31,476 bases of DNA, from contig CAIIXF020000092.1 of the NCBI GenBank assembly GCA_903813345.2, forward strand, positions 1-31,476. Reading direction: 5' to 3'. Shown one piece after another: positions 17,954-29,824 of this stretch (positions within the stretch are counted from its first letter, which is position 1; each line of letters begins with the position of its first letter). Under the pieces are notes generated by a model. It was not told the DNA's origin. It did no database searches and saw nothing but the letters and a program-made list of their open reading frames with translations. Both the position numbers and the translations under genes were made by a program. Source of the DNA: Owenia fusiformis. Taxonomy: Eukaryota; Annelida; Polychaeta; Sabellida; Oweniidae.

Positions 17954-18444
17954 ATGATTTGAAGTGCAATACAATATATATTGCGTTCGAGAAATTCTGT
18001 ATTAGCACGAGACCTTCAAATTATTTTATAACTTTTTTATCGTGTGATCTTATGAGGCCAATACATTTTACTTAGGAGATAATCCATAGGAAATATTCTA
18101 AATTGCTCTGAGATTGTCCCCTGATCCGTACCAATATATTCTGTATAGCTACAAAGATGATCAATCCCGTACCAATACAAGGTGAGGGGACAATCTCAGT
18201 AGCAATACTATAAGTTATTGAATGATTTGAAGTGCAATACAGGATATATTCTGCTCGAGACGAAGTCGAGTGCCAATACAGAATATCGAGACAGAATATA
18301 TCCTGTATTGCACTTCAAATCATTCAATAACGTTTTTATCGTGTGATCCTCTGTATTGCTACTGAGATCGTCCCCTCCGTACCAATATTGCTACGGAGCT
18401 GATCAACGGGGACAATCTCAGTAGCAATAAAGATTGTTACAGCA
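17942..18444. repeat. Two tandem diverged units of about 240-270 bp, copy 2
   Basis: Duplicate of 11205-11707. Confidence 0.65.
18214..18331. repeat. Hairpin with 40-bp perfect arms, copy 2
   Basis: Duplicate of 11477-11594. Confidence 0.85.
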
Positions 18445-18509
18445 CAAGAACTGATCAGAGGGCTTCATTTTGCAGATCATGCGATAGAATAATGTACTTG
18501 TTGCATGTA

Positions 18510-19415
18510 CACTAAAACCTATGTAACGTGAACATTTTTTGCCGTGAAAAAATGTTCACTGTTAGTAAGTGTTCATTAAAGCAAGAATTTGATTTCGCGG
18601 CATTTTGCCGTTTTACATTTAGAGACCAGGCTAAAGGGAGGAAGGATAATCAATTTAATGTATTTTCAAGATAACCCATGACACTCTAGCGAAAAGTTTT
18701 TGTTTTGTTAAAGTGTTATATGTATAAACTGACTTATTTTAGACTGACTGTCATTTAAATCATCCTTTTATTGTTAAATTTGAGACTCTTTGTAATTCTC
18801 ATTGGGATGATCCAAACATTAAATGTATTGGTTCGGATCAAGGGACAATCTCAGAGTGGAATAATTGACTCAGTTAAACGATTTAATGTAAAGGACATGA
18901 TAGAGTCAATTAAAGGTGATCATTTTGATTTTAATCTATTGATAAGGATGAGAAAAATATGAAGTTTGGACTAAGCAGATTGATAATAGTTAACCAGATT
19001 ATCTCCAAAGCAATTACGATCGATGCTAGACGAATATGTCTTACAAAACAAAGCTTATCAAGAATTATATTAATAAGTCAAACCTGTTTCAACACAAGGG
19101 GAGATGAACATCTCAAATCGACATTTTAATTATTTTTTTCGGCAGGTTATACATGTATAAATATAGACTGCTCAACTCTAATAAGGCAGTTGCAGAAAAT
19201 CTGCGAGAAATGTCTGATTCAATGTGAACTAGAGACAGAATAAATCAATCGATTTTGCCAAGATTTAGTGTTCACTGTTCACAGTAGGTAGGTGTTCATT
19301 TATAGGATTGTACTTTAACATGAGAGTCAATGGGAGAAAAAGGTTTTGCCGAAAAAAAGTTCACTGTTCATAGGTGTTCACTAGAGAGATGTGTTCACTA
19401 ACTTAGGTTTTACTG
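18510..19415. mobile_element. 906-bp TIR element (Tc1/mariner-pogo-like), copy 2
   Basis: Duplicate of 11773-12678 with the same TA flanks. Confidence 0.8.
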
Positions 19416-19574
19416 TATATTGTGTATGTATGTATATCTTTATTGCCCTTTATGAAAAGGAGATACATGTATACAGTGTACAATGAAAATAATGCTGATA
19501 TAACATTAATGTTAAATGAACATAGAATAAAAATATATACAATATATAAAACACACTTTATACGTTAGATGTGT

Positions 19575-20177
19575 GCTAACCATCTTCCCCAAGGTCGATG
19601 TAAGCATCTCATCTAATGAACCACAGACGATATAAGATGCTACCGCTACCTCATCGTCCAATTACAACCCTCAATGAGATCATTTATGCAGAGATCATAA
19701 TTGAAAAAGTAAAAAAAGGTTAGGTTAAGAAAGGTTAAGTATGTACATACAATTTTATACATTATATAATACTCATTTTGTGCAGAGATCATAATAGAAA
19801 AAGTAAAAAAGGTTAAGTATTTACATACGTTTTATACATTATATAATACACTTATCTCATTAGTTGAGTGCAAACCATCTTCCCCAAGGTCGATGTAAGC
19901 ATCTCATCCAATGAACCACAGACGATATAAGATGCTACCGCTACCTCATCGTCCAATTACAACCCTTAATGAGATCATTTTGTGCAGAGATCATAATTGA
20001 AAAAGTAAAAAAGGTTAAGTATGTACATACGTTTTATACATTATATAATACACTTATCGCATTAGTTGAGTGCAAACCATCTTCCCCAAGGTCGATGTAA
20101 GCATCTCATCCAATGAACCACAGACGATATAAGATGCTACCGCTACCTCATCGTCCAATTACAACCATTTGAGAGAT
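19575..20177. repeat. LINE 3'UTR tandem repeats, three copies (unit 2)
   Basis: Duplicate of 12838-13440 in the second LINE copy. Confidence 0.8.
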
Positions 20178-20345
20178 CATTTGTTCAGAGATCACAATTG
20201 ACAGTAGATATAGATTAAGTATGTACATATGGTTTATACCTTATGTATATAAAATATATAGATAGATATAAAATACTTGACGCATTAATCAACAGATTTC
20301 AACCCATGGTTTGCATTAAAACGCATCCGAAATCATATAAGTCAG

Positions 20346-22760
20346 TTATGAGTTGCCTTGCAAGCACGAAGCACGGAGGTGGTATTGCTCTTGCACGATA
20401 AGTGAAACCCCTCTCAAAAAATCTAAAGACCGGGGATCATTTCTAAAGTTAATCCCTAAAATATTGTTAATATTCATCTCTATACCAAACTTTTGGCAGT
20501 GCTCATTTAGTTTACGTCTAAACGGGGTATAGCTATTTGCTGTGCACGTTAACATAAAATGGATGACATTTTCCTGTTGAAACGTATTACACATATAACA
20601 TAATTTTGACTTGTTTTCTCCGCCTCGATATTTTGTTCCTAGAGTATGTTCGTTTGTCAGAAGTTTAACCATAATTTTGCAACCACCGAGGGCAACAGGG
20701 AACTTTCTGGCAACACACCACCATATATTTGGACTCAAAGACCTAAAATCATTCAACCTAAATAGTTCAAGACCAGTATACATAATTGATCTAACAAACG
20801 TCCTCTGTATTTGTGCTGTCGAAAGTTCTGTAAAAACAATTTTCTTCCACCTTTGTTTGGTGATTCGAGTTTTACAGTATAGCATATCGAGAATGTATTT
20901 ATCCAAGTTGTATTTTATAGCACATATGAGCATGTTACGGATAGGAGAAAACACATCAAAATTTGTTTTCATATACGTCAATTTTATCAACCGTATCGTG
21001 AATATGTGTTTGTAAATATTTGAGCAATGGAGTTGTAAAATACTAAAGAAAAACATCATTCGGAGGAAATCTATGTAAAAGTCTATATCAAGTAACCCAA
21101 GAGGAAATGTTGAGACTGGATTGCTAGCAGATTGGGAAAGGGATTGAATCCTCCGTCCAATGCCTCTCTGTACTATGTTTAATTGTTCAATATCTTTTTG
21201 ATGATAATTGATTACCGGAGCACCGTATGTCATACAGGGTATGGAATAAGTTTTGTATATCTGACATGCTGAAGTGGGAACAAGGCCTCCGCATTTACTT
21301 CCAATTCCCAGAAGGGCATTAAACTGAGATTTTCCTTTTTTGCATTTATCATTTACATAATTACTGATGTCATTATCTACAGACAGTGGTATACTAACGT
21401 GTTTAGCATAATTAGATTTTTCGATCGGTACACCTCCAATGTTTAGCTTTTGAGTGGCTCCCAATTCGATTTTACTGTTAAAAACAAGATATGTGCACTT
21501 TTGTGGATGTACTTCATATCTCCATTGATTGCTATGTTTAGTAAGTGCGTCCAATAGGACTTGCATATTTTGAAATGAGTTTGATAGGATACACATGTCA
21601 TCAGCGTAGCATGGACTGACACAGCTGGTGTCTCCTATGGTGGACCCAATACTTAGTTTAATCATGGTTTCAATAATGTCAGACATGTATAATTGATAGA
21701 AGAGCATTGACAGCACGCCACCTTGATGTACACCTTGGAGAATAGGAAATGAATTTGAGCGCGCACCACCTACTAGAACTGCGCACCTATAGTGTTTATA
21801 TAAATTGTACAATATGTTCCAAAGTTTTCCAACAACGCCACTTTTGTGGAGCTTAAAAAATAGACCATCTATCCAAACAGAGTCGAAGGCTTTGCGAATG
21901 TCTGTTATTGTAATGACTACCATTTTACCCTGTTCGACATTATCTGAAATAGTCTCCTGCACCAATAAGGAAGTGTGAACAGATGAACATTTTTCAACCG
22001 ATGCCCCTTGTAACTTTGGTATCATTTTGTAGATCGGAACTTTCAAGTAAGTTAATAATATATTGTCAAAGAGTTTACGAAACATTGTCATGAGGGTTAT
22101 TCCTCTAGAATTATCTTTTATGAGGGGATCTTTGCCACTTTTTGCGAGAGGGATCATTACGCCTACACAGAAATTATTTGGGATGTGCTCTGATTGAATA
22201 ATTGAATTAAATAAGAGAGCAATGGATTCATACATTTTGCTTCCGGCATATTTTAAATGTTCAGCACTGATTTGGTCATAGCCACAAGCACGCTTACAAT
22301 GAAGTGCTTTAACTGCACTGGTGACATCTTCATTGCTAATGCTTACTGCCATACCATCAATTTTGTCATCCTCGTTACATTTAATAATTGTTCTGATTTT
22401 GTTCTCAATGGTGGTTTTAAACTCAGAATCGAAATTTGGCTTATTAAGTGGGGTGGCAAGTTTCTCAAAATGACATTTCCATTGATTTCTTATCTCGTCG
22501 GCGTCTGTTATAAGTATGCCATCGTCTGACAAAATAGGACTTACAGATCTCTTTGATGTTCTTCGATGTTTATTAACGAGGTACCAATAGAACCGTTGGT
22601 CAGTTTGTTCCGATGTATAGAGTTTTTCTAGTTCCTGTTTCTCGTACCCAATTTGGGCTGCGTGATAGGTTTTGGAAAATAACTTTTTTGAATCTTTATA
22701 TTGACTACGCGCTGGATCGGATATATCACGTAACCTACCCTGAGATACCATACACGCCAT
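20346..22760 (-). pseudogene. LINE ORF2: reverse transcriptase and C-terminal zinc motif
   Basis: An open frame of 804 residues. The N-terminal linker is SQYKDSKKLF, typical of the region between endonuclease and RT. RT covers about residues 195-470, with DIRKAFD (Asp about 287), QGVHQGGVLS and CYADDM (YADD about 385-388). A terminal CYMC...HFMLTC motif follows near residue 735. The Met at 22760 is not the true start: the linker continues upstream in another frame (LAKDKKTKW), so a frameshift in the AAAGACAAAATGG area separates it from the endonuclease. Confidence 0.85.
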
Positions 22761-23557
22761 TTTGTCTTTTTATCTTTTGCTAAAACAGTTAAAGTTGGAT
22801 TCCAGAATGGCTTTTCATATTTTAAAAATCTCTTTTTTGGTATATGGGCGTTAGAGGTGAGTGTCAAAATATCTAGTAATTTATCTATAAAATACTCAAT
22901 CTCACTGCCATTCAGAGACCTTTTAGACATGATAGAATGTAGCTCGTATACGATATCATTACATTGTAAGTTAATTGAACGAGTGTATGATTCCAAGATG
23001 TCGTCATTGCTGAGCTTATCCCACGCATATCCTATTGGCGCTTGTATACTCGACCGTCTGTTTATCTTAACATCAAAATTTAAAATCGTTAAAATCGGTA
23101 GATGATCTGATGTGTTGTCAGGTTCATCTTCAAACACCTTACATGTAAGTATATTATTAGCAAGTTGGAAAGAAATAATCACGTGATCAATGTAGCTCAC
23201 ATGTAGTACTTCATTCCTCATCATTTCAAAAGTGTGGGTTGGACCAGTAGTTATCTCCGTCATGTCAATTGCAGTTAAAATGTTCCGCTTCATAAATTCA
23301 AACAGATTGTAGCCATTGCTCGATGGATCTCCGTGTCCCCTACTTCCAGTTAATTGACCTAGATTGCTATTGACATCACCAAGAATAACTACATTGCCAT
23401 CAATATTTGCTTCTTGAACAAATTGTTCAAGTGAAAATAAGACATCTTCAAAATTATCTATCACACAGTTTTGTTGTGGCAAATACACTGAAAATATGTA
23501 CAAGGGCGAGTCTACCACGACCGATACCTTTAAGCAAACAATTCTATCGGTACACAT
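22761..23557 (-). pseudogene. LINE ORF2: C-terminal half of AP endonuclease and linker
   Basis: Landmarks of the exonuclease-endonuclease-phosphatase fold are visible: FSVYLP, GDVNSNLG (Asp and Asn), SYIDHVI and SDHLPI (catalytic Asp-His). The N-terminal half lies beyond the 1.75-kb insertion. The frame runs past the frameshift to 22628 but is not meaningful there. Confidence 0.85.
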
Positions 23558-23562
23558 TCATA

Positions 23563-25309
23563 CTATGTCCCGATCTCATGTACATTTACGTTGCAAACAG
23601 TGAAAATAATGCTAAAACGGCCGCCTGTTGATGCTTTGAGGTGTCATCAATTGTTATTTAATCCAAATAAAGTAAACATTATTTTGTAGATTTAGACACG
23701 GGCTTTCAGGTCGTATATGCATTTTAGTCATTAAATGAACAAGAACGCTAGATTATATGTGTTACTAAGGTATCAAATTGAAATAAAATAACGAAATTAA
23801 ATATGAACACATTAATGATAAATGACTTTCCGCTATCAGTATTAATGACTACTACAGTATGTATCCGCTACTCAGAATAATTAAACTTGTCTGAACTACA
23901 TGTGAAGAATCTTTCTATATAACCCCTTGAATGGTCTAATTCACTACCGTCCTCAAAAACCGATCATTTAAAATATTTTGTTCAAAATACTATCATGCCC
24001 GAGAGCATTTTGTTCTTCACGATTTGCTGTAGCGCTGATATGACGTCGTATTTCTCTATTTTTGTAAAAAAATCGTCGATGGGACAAATTATGTCACGCA
24101 CATATTAAACAATAACTAAAGATCTATGAAGGGATGATAGTCATGTGATATATCATTGGAATCTTGAGTTTATGAGCATTTTTATGATAATATAATATCA
24201 TATATTTTCAAAGTTTATATTCATTCCTTTCTTCCCTGGATTCAGCCTACTAAAATTCAAAGGAAAAAAAATCGAGATGGGACAATTCTCTGTCACGCAC
24301 GTTTAAAGGAAAATCTCATACTTAGCTTAATCTAAAGATGTTAAACGTGATGAATCATAAAATATGGGCTATGAGCATTCTCTACATACCAAATATGTTA
24401 TCATTTGTTTTCCTGATATCATTTTAGACTGCTATTAAAAACACCCTAATCAATTTTTACAACGTCAAAATATTTTGGAACAAAAGAATGCTGAATTTGA
24501 CCAAGTCATATTACCTGGTCCAAATACATGCAAAGCAATGCAACTGAACTTAAAATTATAGTATATGTAATACAAGGGCAATGCTTTTATGACATTATAA
24601 AATATCTAGTTGAATGTCACTAGAAAAACATAATTTCGTGTATTTAAATGACGAGAGTCTTTGAAACCCGCCATATTTCTATCAATTTTTTTCTTGGTAC
24701 AAAACAGACACAAGTCGCAAAATGCTTGCTATGTAAACAAAATAAATACAAAACATATATTTTTAACGTTAAGTTCTAGTTGAACATATATAGAATAAGT
24801 ATTAATGACATCTTTTTCATAGGTTTGATTTTTAAATAAGATAATAAGGGCCTAAGGTCCTTACCAACATTTATTTTTCGACTTTTACACATTTTTACTG
24901 TTTCTTGGGCATCCAAGATGGCGGATATGCGTTGATGACGTCACAAGATCATGTGACGTCATAAACGCCCATCAGCAATTCTTGTCCCATACCGAATTTG
25001 AACTAAATCGGTTAAGGAATAAAAAAGTTATGACCAAATTACCATATTTCAAAATTATCAAATGCAACGTTTTACATGGCTAAAATGTGCACTTTAAAAC
25101 TCAATAGAGTCTTTTAAGCGTCCCTTATCTAAAAAATAGGAAATAAAAATTAAATATTAATATACCATATAATTTTCATTTCAATTACCTATGTTTTGAT
25201 ATCTAACATGTTATATATTATGCTAAAACCATTGTTCAAGAGTCGTCCGAAAATAGATGTACCATTGCGTGTTAGTAATTCTGTAAATGTACATGAGATC
25301 GGGACATAG
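23563..25309. mobile_element. 1747-bp TIR element inserted in the LINE endonuclease
   Basis: The ends CTATGTCCCGATCTC... and its inverse pair over 27 bp (23563-23589 with 25283-25309); with flanking TCATA/TATGA the match is 32 bp. TA is present on both sides, consistent with a Tc1/mariner-like target duplication. No open frame of note exists inside, so it is non-autonomous. The body is AT-rich and holds an inverted CRE pair (24935-24962). Confidence 0.75.
24935..24962. repeat. Perfect inverted repeat of two CRE palindromes
   Basis: ATGACGTCAC and GTGACGTCAT are separated by 8 nt. Each arm contains the octamer TGACGTCA, the consensus site for CREB/ATF-type bZIP factors. It lies in a transposon. 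Confidence 0.6.
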
Positions 25310-25314
25310 TATGA

Positions 25315-25834
25315 TTTTCTTAACAGGTATAATATAATTATCCAATGATTTGCGCCAAAATATAGCTACACCACCATTGCCCCATACTTTCCCGCAATTA
25401 AAATCATTTAAAGATTTGCTACTGGAGCTACAACAATTAAAGTCAGGATGGACGGAGTCCAACTTAAATCTATTACAATTGTAAAGTTTATGCTCGGAGA
25501 GAGCCATTATATCGCATTGTGATAGCAGAGAATTAATATATAGTGACGATACGTTTAAACCTCTGCAGTTCCATTGTATGAGTCTCAAATCATTATTTGA
25601 TAGAATATTTTGGGAAGTATTGATTGCATTCATATGGGAAGTAAAAATATTTATATGGGCAAGAAAATAAAATAGCAGGAAACACAGATGTATTGGTTTC
25701 ATGGAATCCATACACTGTATACCCCTAAACTGCAAGATGTCGTTCATCCTCGTCAATAGTTTCACCATATCTATTGTTATTGTAGTAGCCGTTTGAGTCG
25801 TGGCCGAGCTCATATGTATCATATGATCGCCCAT
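25315..25834 (-). pseudogene. LINE ORF2 start: N-terminal half of AP endonuclease
   Basis: LRLIQWNCRGLN (Asn of the first motif, near 25570) and MALSEHKL (catalytic Glu) mark the start of the endonuclease, followed by GNGGVAIFWRKS. Coding breaks at the inserted TIR element. The true start codon is uncertain; several Met codons precede the domain, and the upstream part overlaps ORF1 in another frame (25725-25834). Confidence 0.75.
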
Positions 25835-26210
25835 GTGAATGGGAATAATGAACTGTGATTACAGGTATATGTTTGAAATTACTACCCCGTTGACTATTGT
25901 AGTTTGAGCGCTGGGTAGATCTGCGCTGCCAAACACGGCATCCAATTTCCGGGTCTGGCCAAAAATTGGTTGCAAGAATTATCTCTGCTTGGGATTCGGG
26001 GATGTTAAGTTTGCATCCGACTTTATCGTCGCATACACGATTGTGTACAATATCGGCCTTCATGACTCTTATTCCCTTATCCTTGGCATGGTCAACGATC
26101 GCAGAACGGATATCATCGTCTGAAACATTGGAATCTTTTCGAATATTGCTAACATAAACAAGCGTGAATTTTACCTCTAAATATTCATTTTTCCGCCGTG
26201 ACAAAATCAA
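25725..26210 (-). pseudogene. LINE ORF1 C-terminal part
   Basis: The 161-residue frame contains VYVSNIRKDS, then SDDDIRSAIVDHAKDKG, VHNRVCDDKVGCKLNIP and FWPDPEIGCRVW. This is the pattern of the RNA-binding C-terminal domain in ORF1 proteins of invertebrate LINEs. A basic, Asn/Tyr-rich tail follows. The frame starts at a non-ATG codon and an upstream stop (about 26244) cuts it, so the N-terminus is missing or frameshifted. Confidence 0.6.
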
Positions 26211-26350
26211 TGTCCCCCAGGGACAAACCTGTATCTTACAGGTTTACGAGTACTATATGTACCTGTATGTACAAGTGACATATAGGTTAGGTACTTTGAC
26301 CTATCTACCAAATGTGTTTTGTATTTAAATGTATTCTTCGTATTAAGTTG

Positions 26351-26354
26351 GTAT
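26351..26354. repeat. GTAT target-site duplication, left
   Basis: Matches GTAT at 30930-30933 on the other side of the LTR element. Confidence 0.75.
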
Positions 26355-27459
26355 TGTAGCACCCCAGGGGCAGTGCGCTCTTTGCTTATAAGTGGTGGTA
26401 GTGTAGCAAATAAAATAGCACAACCTACTCCCGGGGGCGCCACGGGTAATCCCCAAATGACGCTCCCTCACTGAAGCCGCCAAACGGGAAAAAGCAAACA
26501 GACTAATTAATTTAATTTTAATATCAAATAATAGAACATAACTTTTATTTACTAAAATTACATGGATTTGCTTGATGATAATAAAGAAAACAAATTCCAA
26601 TAATTAATATGAAATGTAATACAGATCAAGGAGAATTACAGATGCGCTAATAGGTGAGAAGGCTGAAAGAGCGCAGATAAATGCAATGTCATGTTGCGAC
26701 TTCTTAGCCGCTCTCCTGAGGGAGAACTGGCAGCGCTGCTAGGTTGGTTGATCGCTCCTAGTGCAGCTACATTCCCAACGCTCGGCCGAGCGGGAGGGGG
26801 TAGCGCAGAAAGACAGCAACATTCCAATGCCAGCCATGACTTCCAAAATAAAATCAATTAATGTAAATAACAGTGTTCATTTAATAAAAGAATTTGCCAC
26901 TGCTCATCCTGGGATCCTGCAGGTATTAAAGTTAAATAAACTGATGAGTTTTTCATTTCGAATTCTTTTCTCTTTTCAATGTGAATTTTAGCATAACATT
27001 ACATGAACAAGAATGAAATAAAAGATGATGAGCTTACCAAAATACTGATTGATCCAAATAATATCCAAAAAAGGTGATTAAATCCATTAAATGAAGATAA
27101 AAATGAGAAAACTAAAACTACATCTTGTCCCTGCAAAATCCCAGCAGAAGAGACAGATAACTTGATCAGAGCTGTGAACAAGCTAGGAACTGGCAAAATC
27201 TCATCAGTGGCCAAATAATCACTGTACAAAATCAAATGGAGAGTTTTATAGACACAATTACAAGGTGTTAAACAGTGAATCTGCAAACTGACAAAGTATT
27301 ACACAGTCGCTAAAAATAGATTGTTTTGATGTCTGAGAAAAACTCATTAACAATAAGAGGAATATCTTCTCAATGATGATGCATTAAATTATTTAATTAC
27401 AAATCTAATTAATAAATAAAAATAAAAGTAACGGCACAAAATATGGTTGGGTCGTTACA
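26355..27459 (-). repeat. 3' LTR (minus orientation)
   Basis: 1105 bp, apparently identical to 29825-30929. It contains a 14-bp perfect palindrome, CGCTCGGCCGAGCG, at 26779-26792. Short frames within it are mirrored in the other LTR and show no protein-like signature. Confidence 0.88.
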
Positions 27460-29824
27460 TACCTCCCCTCTTTGAAAGGCATGGCCTAACCTCACAAAAC
27501 TTTAAAATATATAGTCATTGACTACCACTCTAAATATTCATCAAATGCCCATGAAAAAACTTTACATAAAAGTAAGACAATGTCCATTTTAAAATAATCC
27601 AGGCATTTGCCCTGCTGCTCCACCAAGTGATGGGTGGATGTAATCAATTGGAGCGCTGGATCAGCGCACACAGGCAGCTGCTATCGATAAATATACATTA
27701 TGTATGCGTAGATCTCTAGATTTTCCTCAGAGTCAATCACTGGATTATTCCCATTGTATATCACTGGAGCAATATATTGAGGAGAACCTGGCCAGATTGT
27801 TCCTACAATAATAAGTCACTGGATCCTACATATGGTTTATCACTGGATTGTTCATAACGCAGTTCTCGCTGTTGATCCTTGAGTGTTCATAATGTAGATT
27901 TGTTTGGATAGTGAGACAAACACCTGAAAATACTAATAAAAAAAAGAGTGGTAGACAAGATGTTTAAAACTTATCTAAAATACAGCTACATTAAGTTTAG
28001 TACAAATTAATGCTAGCTTAAAATTACAAGATAGCTTGTTAAAGTGTATTAAATATTTAAATTATCATCCACCATACAGGTGGTAGCTATGCTCAGCCTG
28101 TCAGATATCAGGTCTTTAAAATATTTTTATACAAAAATTAGAAATAAATGAATAACATAAATAAATTACATAAGCACTATTAATCACAAGCAGCAAAGAT
28201 CCTGGCAGACATCATCACTGCCGCTCAGTGAAAGTTAGCAGACAGGCAATTGCAGGCTTCATAATTCAAAGCGCATTGCATATTCTGTCATCAGGGTGAA
28301 ACACTGGCTGCTACAGATACTCTGTGGAAAGGTCCTTCCTGCACACATCACAGCGCGTGATAAGCCAAATGTTTCACAAGGTACTCCAGGTCCACTCGGT
28401 GTCACAAATTAGAGGCCATTGCTTCTGTCCCCGTGTCATTTCCACCCGCGCCTAAGGGAGGGTCCACTCCCGGCTCCAACCCAGCCTGGCGCATCCGGTG
28501 TGGTCCGGCACTAGATGGGGAAACCAACCCAGGTTTCAAATGGCACATGAGCTATGCAGGCTACTTGATTAGAATTTGAGGGGTGAAGTATATGTCTTCA
28601 TTCATTTCATTTACATAGCATCGTGATCACCATTCCTGGGGTCCACTCTTACCTCTAGATAGCCTTCTGCACACAAGACAGACGTCCTAGTGGAGGTTGG
28701 GACCAGCACAAATTATGTGACCAAGCTCCAAACAACTGTTAGCCAAGGGTTAACACAATCAAGCACTCCAGCAGGAGCTAATGTGATACACAGCTCTACT
28801 GCGATGGCCATGAGTTAGTGCTAGATTTTTACATCTCAGCTTCGCTGGGGTGATCAATCCAAGCGAAATGTATTCCGCAGACACACAATGAAATCAAGAG
28901 GGGTGGATCATTGAATGTCAGGTGACATGAGCGCAATACACATGAGACGTTGCGCTTTCCCGAGACAGCTGCTTAAAAAGTCTACTGACTACAAGATATT
29001 ACCCTCGCCTCAAAGGAAACTGGACGCTCCTCGTCTGCAACAACTTTACTGGATTGTAGAGCCATTGTGGTTCCTAACATGTTCCAGCTCAGGCAATATC
29101 CTGTTCATTCCAAAAGTGTTCAACCAAAGTGCAGCTCGGGTGATGCAAGTGCACTATAAAAGGCGAATAACTCTTAGCCTGGATATGTGTGAAATGATGC
29201 ATGATTTTCTGCACGCAGGCCATCATATTTCGGCATCATTCCACAAGTTTTCAATCTTCCCTGGATACATATCGTAAGATACGTATATCCGCCAGCGTAA
29301 GGTGAAGATATGAAATACGTACACATACATGTAATACAATGCGATGAAGTATGCTTATGGCGCAATCCATTGGCTTACAGACTGCAACAAATAGCAACAT
29401 CTATCGTGATAATCCCCAATTAAAACATCCGAATCACAAGATGTAAGTCATTTCATTAAATAAGATGTACATAGTACATAGGTAAATCATCAGGCATCAG
29501 TTCCCCAGATATATGTACATAGCACAAAATGATCATCTTAGCTGCAGTATACATGTACATGGTACAAAATGCGCACTAAGCTACTATGTACACAGTACAC
29601 AATGGTAAGAATCAGCATATGTAAGTGCGATCCAAATTGACGAATCCTAAGGCTTACCAATAGCCAAAGGAACCGGCTCTTATGCATGTGGCGTGACTAA
29701 AATCACCAAGTCACAACCATGGGATAATGCAGTACAATCAAATGCGCATATTTCAGCACAATCAAGCTGCACAATTACAAGAGCGGCACTGTGAAGGCGC
29801 TCGATGCCACCGCTGCCTGACCAA
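27460..29824. other. Non-coding interior of the LTR element
   Basis: No retroviral-type protein motif on either strand. The longest plus frame (28915-29277, 120 residues) matches no family I know. Imperfect GTACATAGTACA-type repeats lie at about 29464-29603. The region next to 29825 carries the proposed primer binding site. Confidence 0.6.
29464..29603. repeat. Degenerate ATGTACATxGTACA repeats
   Basis: Four related blocks at about 29464, 29510, 29547 and 29583, each with TGTACA(T/C)(A/G)G.ACA and, in the middle ones, CACAAAATG- or TACAAAATG-type continuation. Confidence 0.5.

Larger units (their letters stand above)
15277..22013. repeat. Tandem duplication, unit 2 (6737 bp)
   Basis: Same content and order as unit 1. 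It begins within what was the loop of the 8364-8731 inverted repeat, so only the right arm is present (15306-15469). Beyond 22013 the sequence continues uninterrupted into the rest of the LINE, which indicates this end is the original right flank. Confidence 0.95.
19438..26354 (-). mobile_element. LINE retrotransposon, nearly complete but broken
   Basis: In minus-strand order: ORF1 C-terminal part (26210-25725), ORF2 with the N-terminal half of an AP-type endonuclease (25834-25315), a 1.75-kb inserted TIR element, the C-terminal half of the endonuclease (23557 onward), RT and the terminal zinc motif (to 20346), then a 3'UTR with tandem repeats and an (ATAC)n tail. A frameshift lies near 22757-22768. 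The 5' limit is uncertain because an LTR element adjoins at 26355. The clade is not assigned. Confidence 0.8.

Noticed and set aside
8539-22013. The 6.7-kb direct repeats as a giant LTR or transposon pair
   Set aside because: The units are directly adjacent, have no TG...CA termini, no terminal inverted repeats and no target-site duplication, and cut through a LINE and a TNF intron.
26636-26857. 73-codon minus frame in the LTRs (also 30106-30327) as a gene
   Set aside because: It lies in an LTR, is repeated only because the LTR is, and shows no recognisable domain.
28915-29277. 120-codon ATG-started frame in the LTR interior as a gag remnant
   Set aside because: There is no zinc knuckle, capsid-like pattern or other support, and its strand is opposite to the element's inferred orientation.
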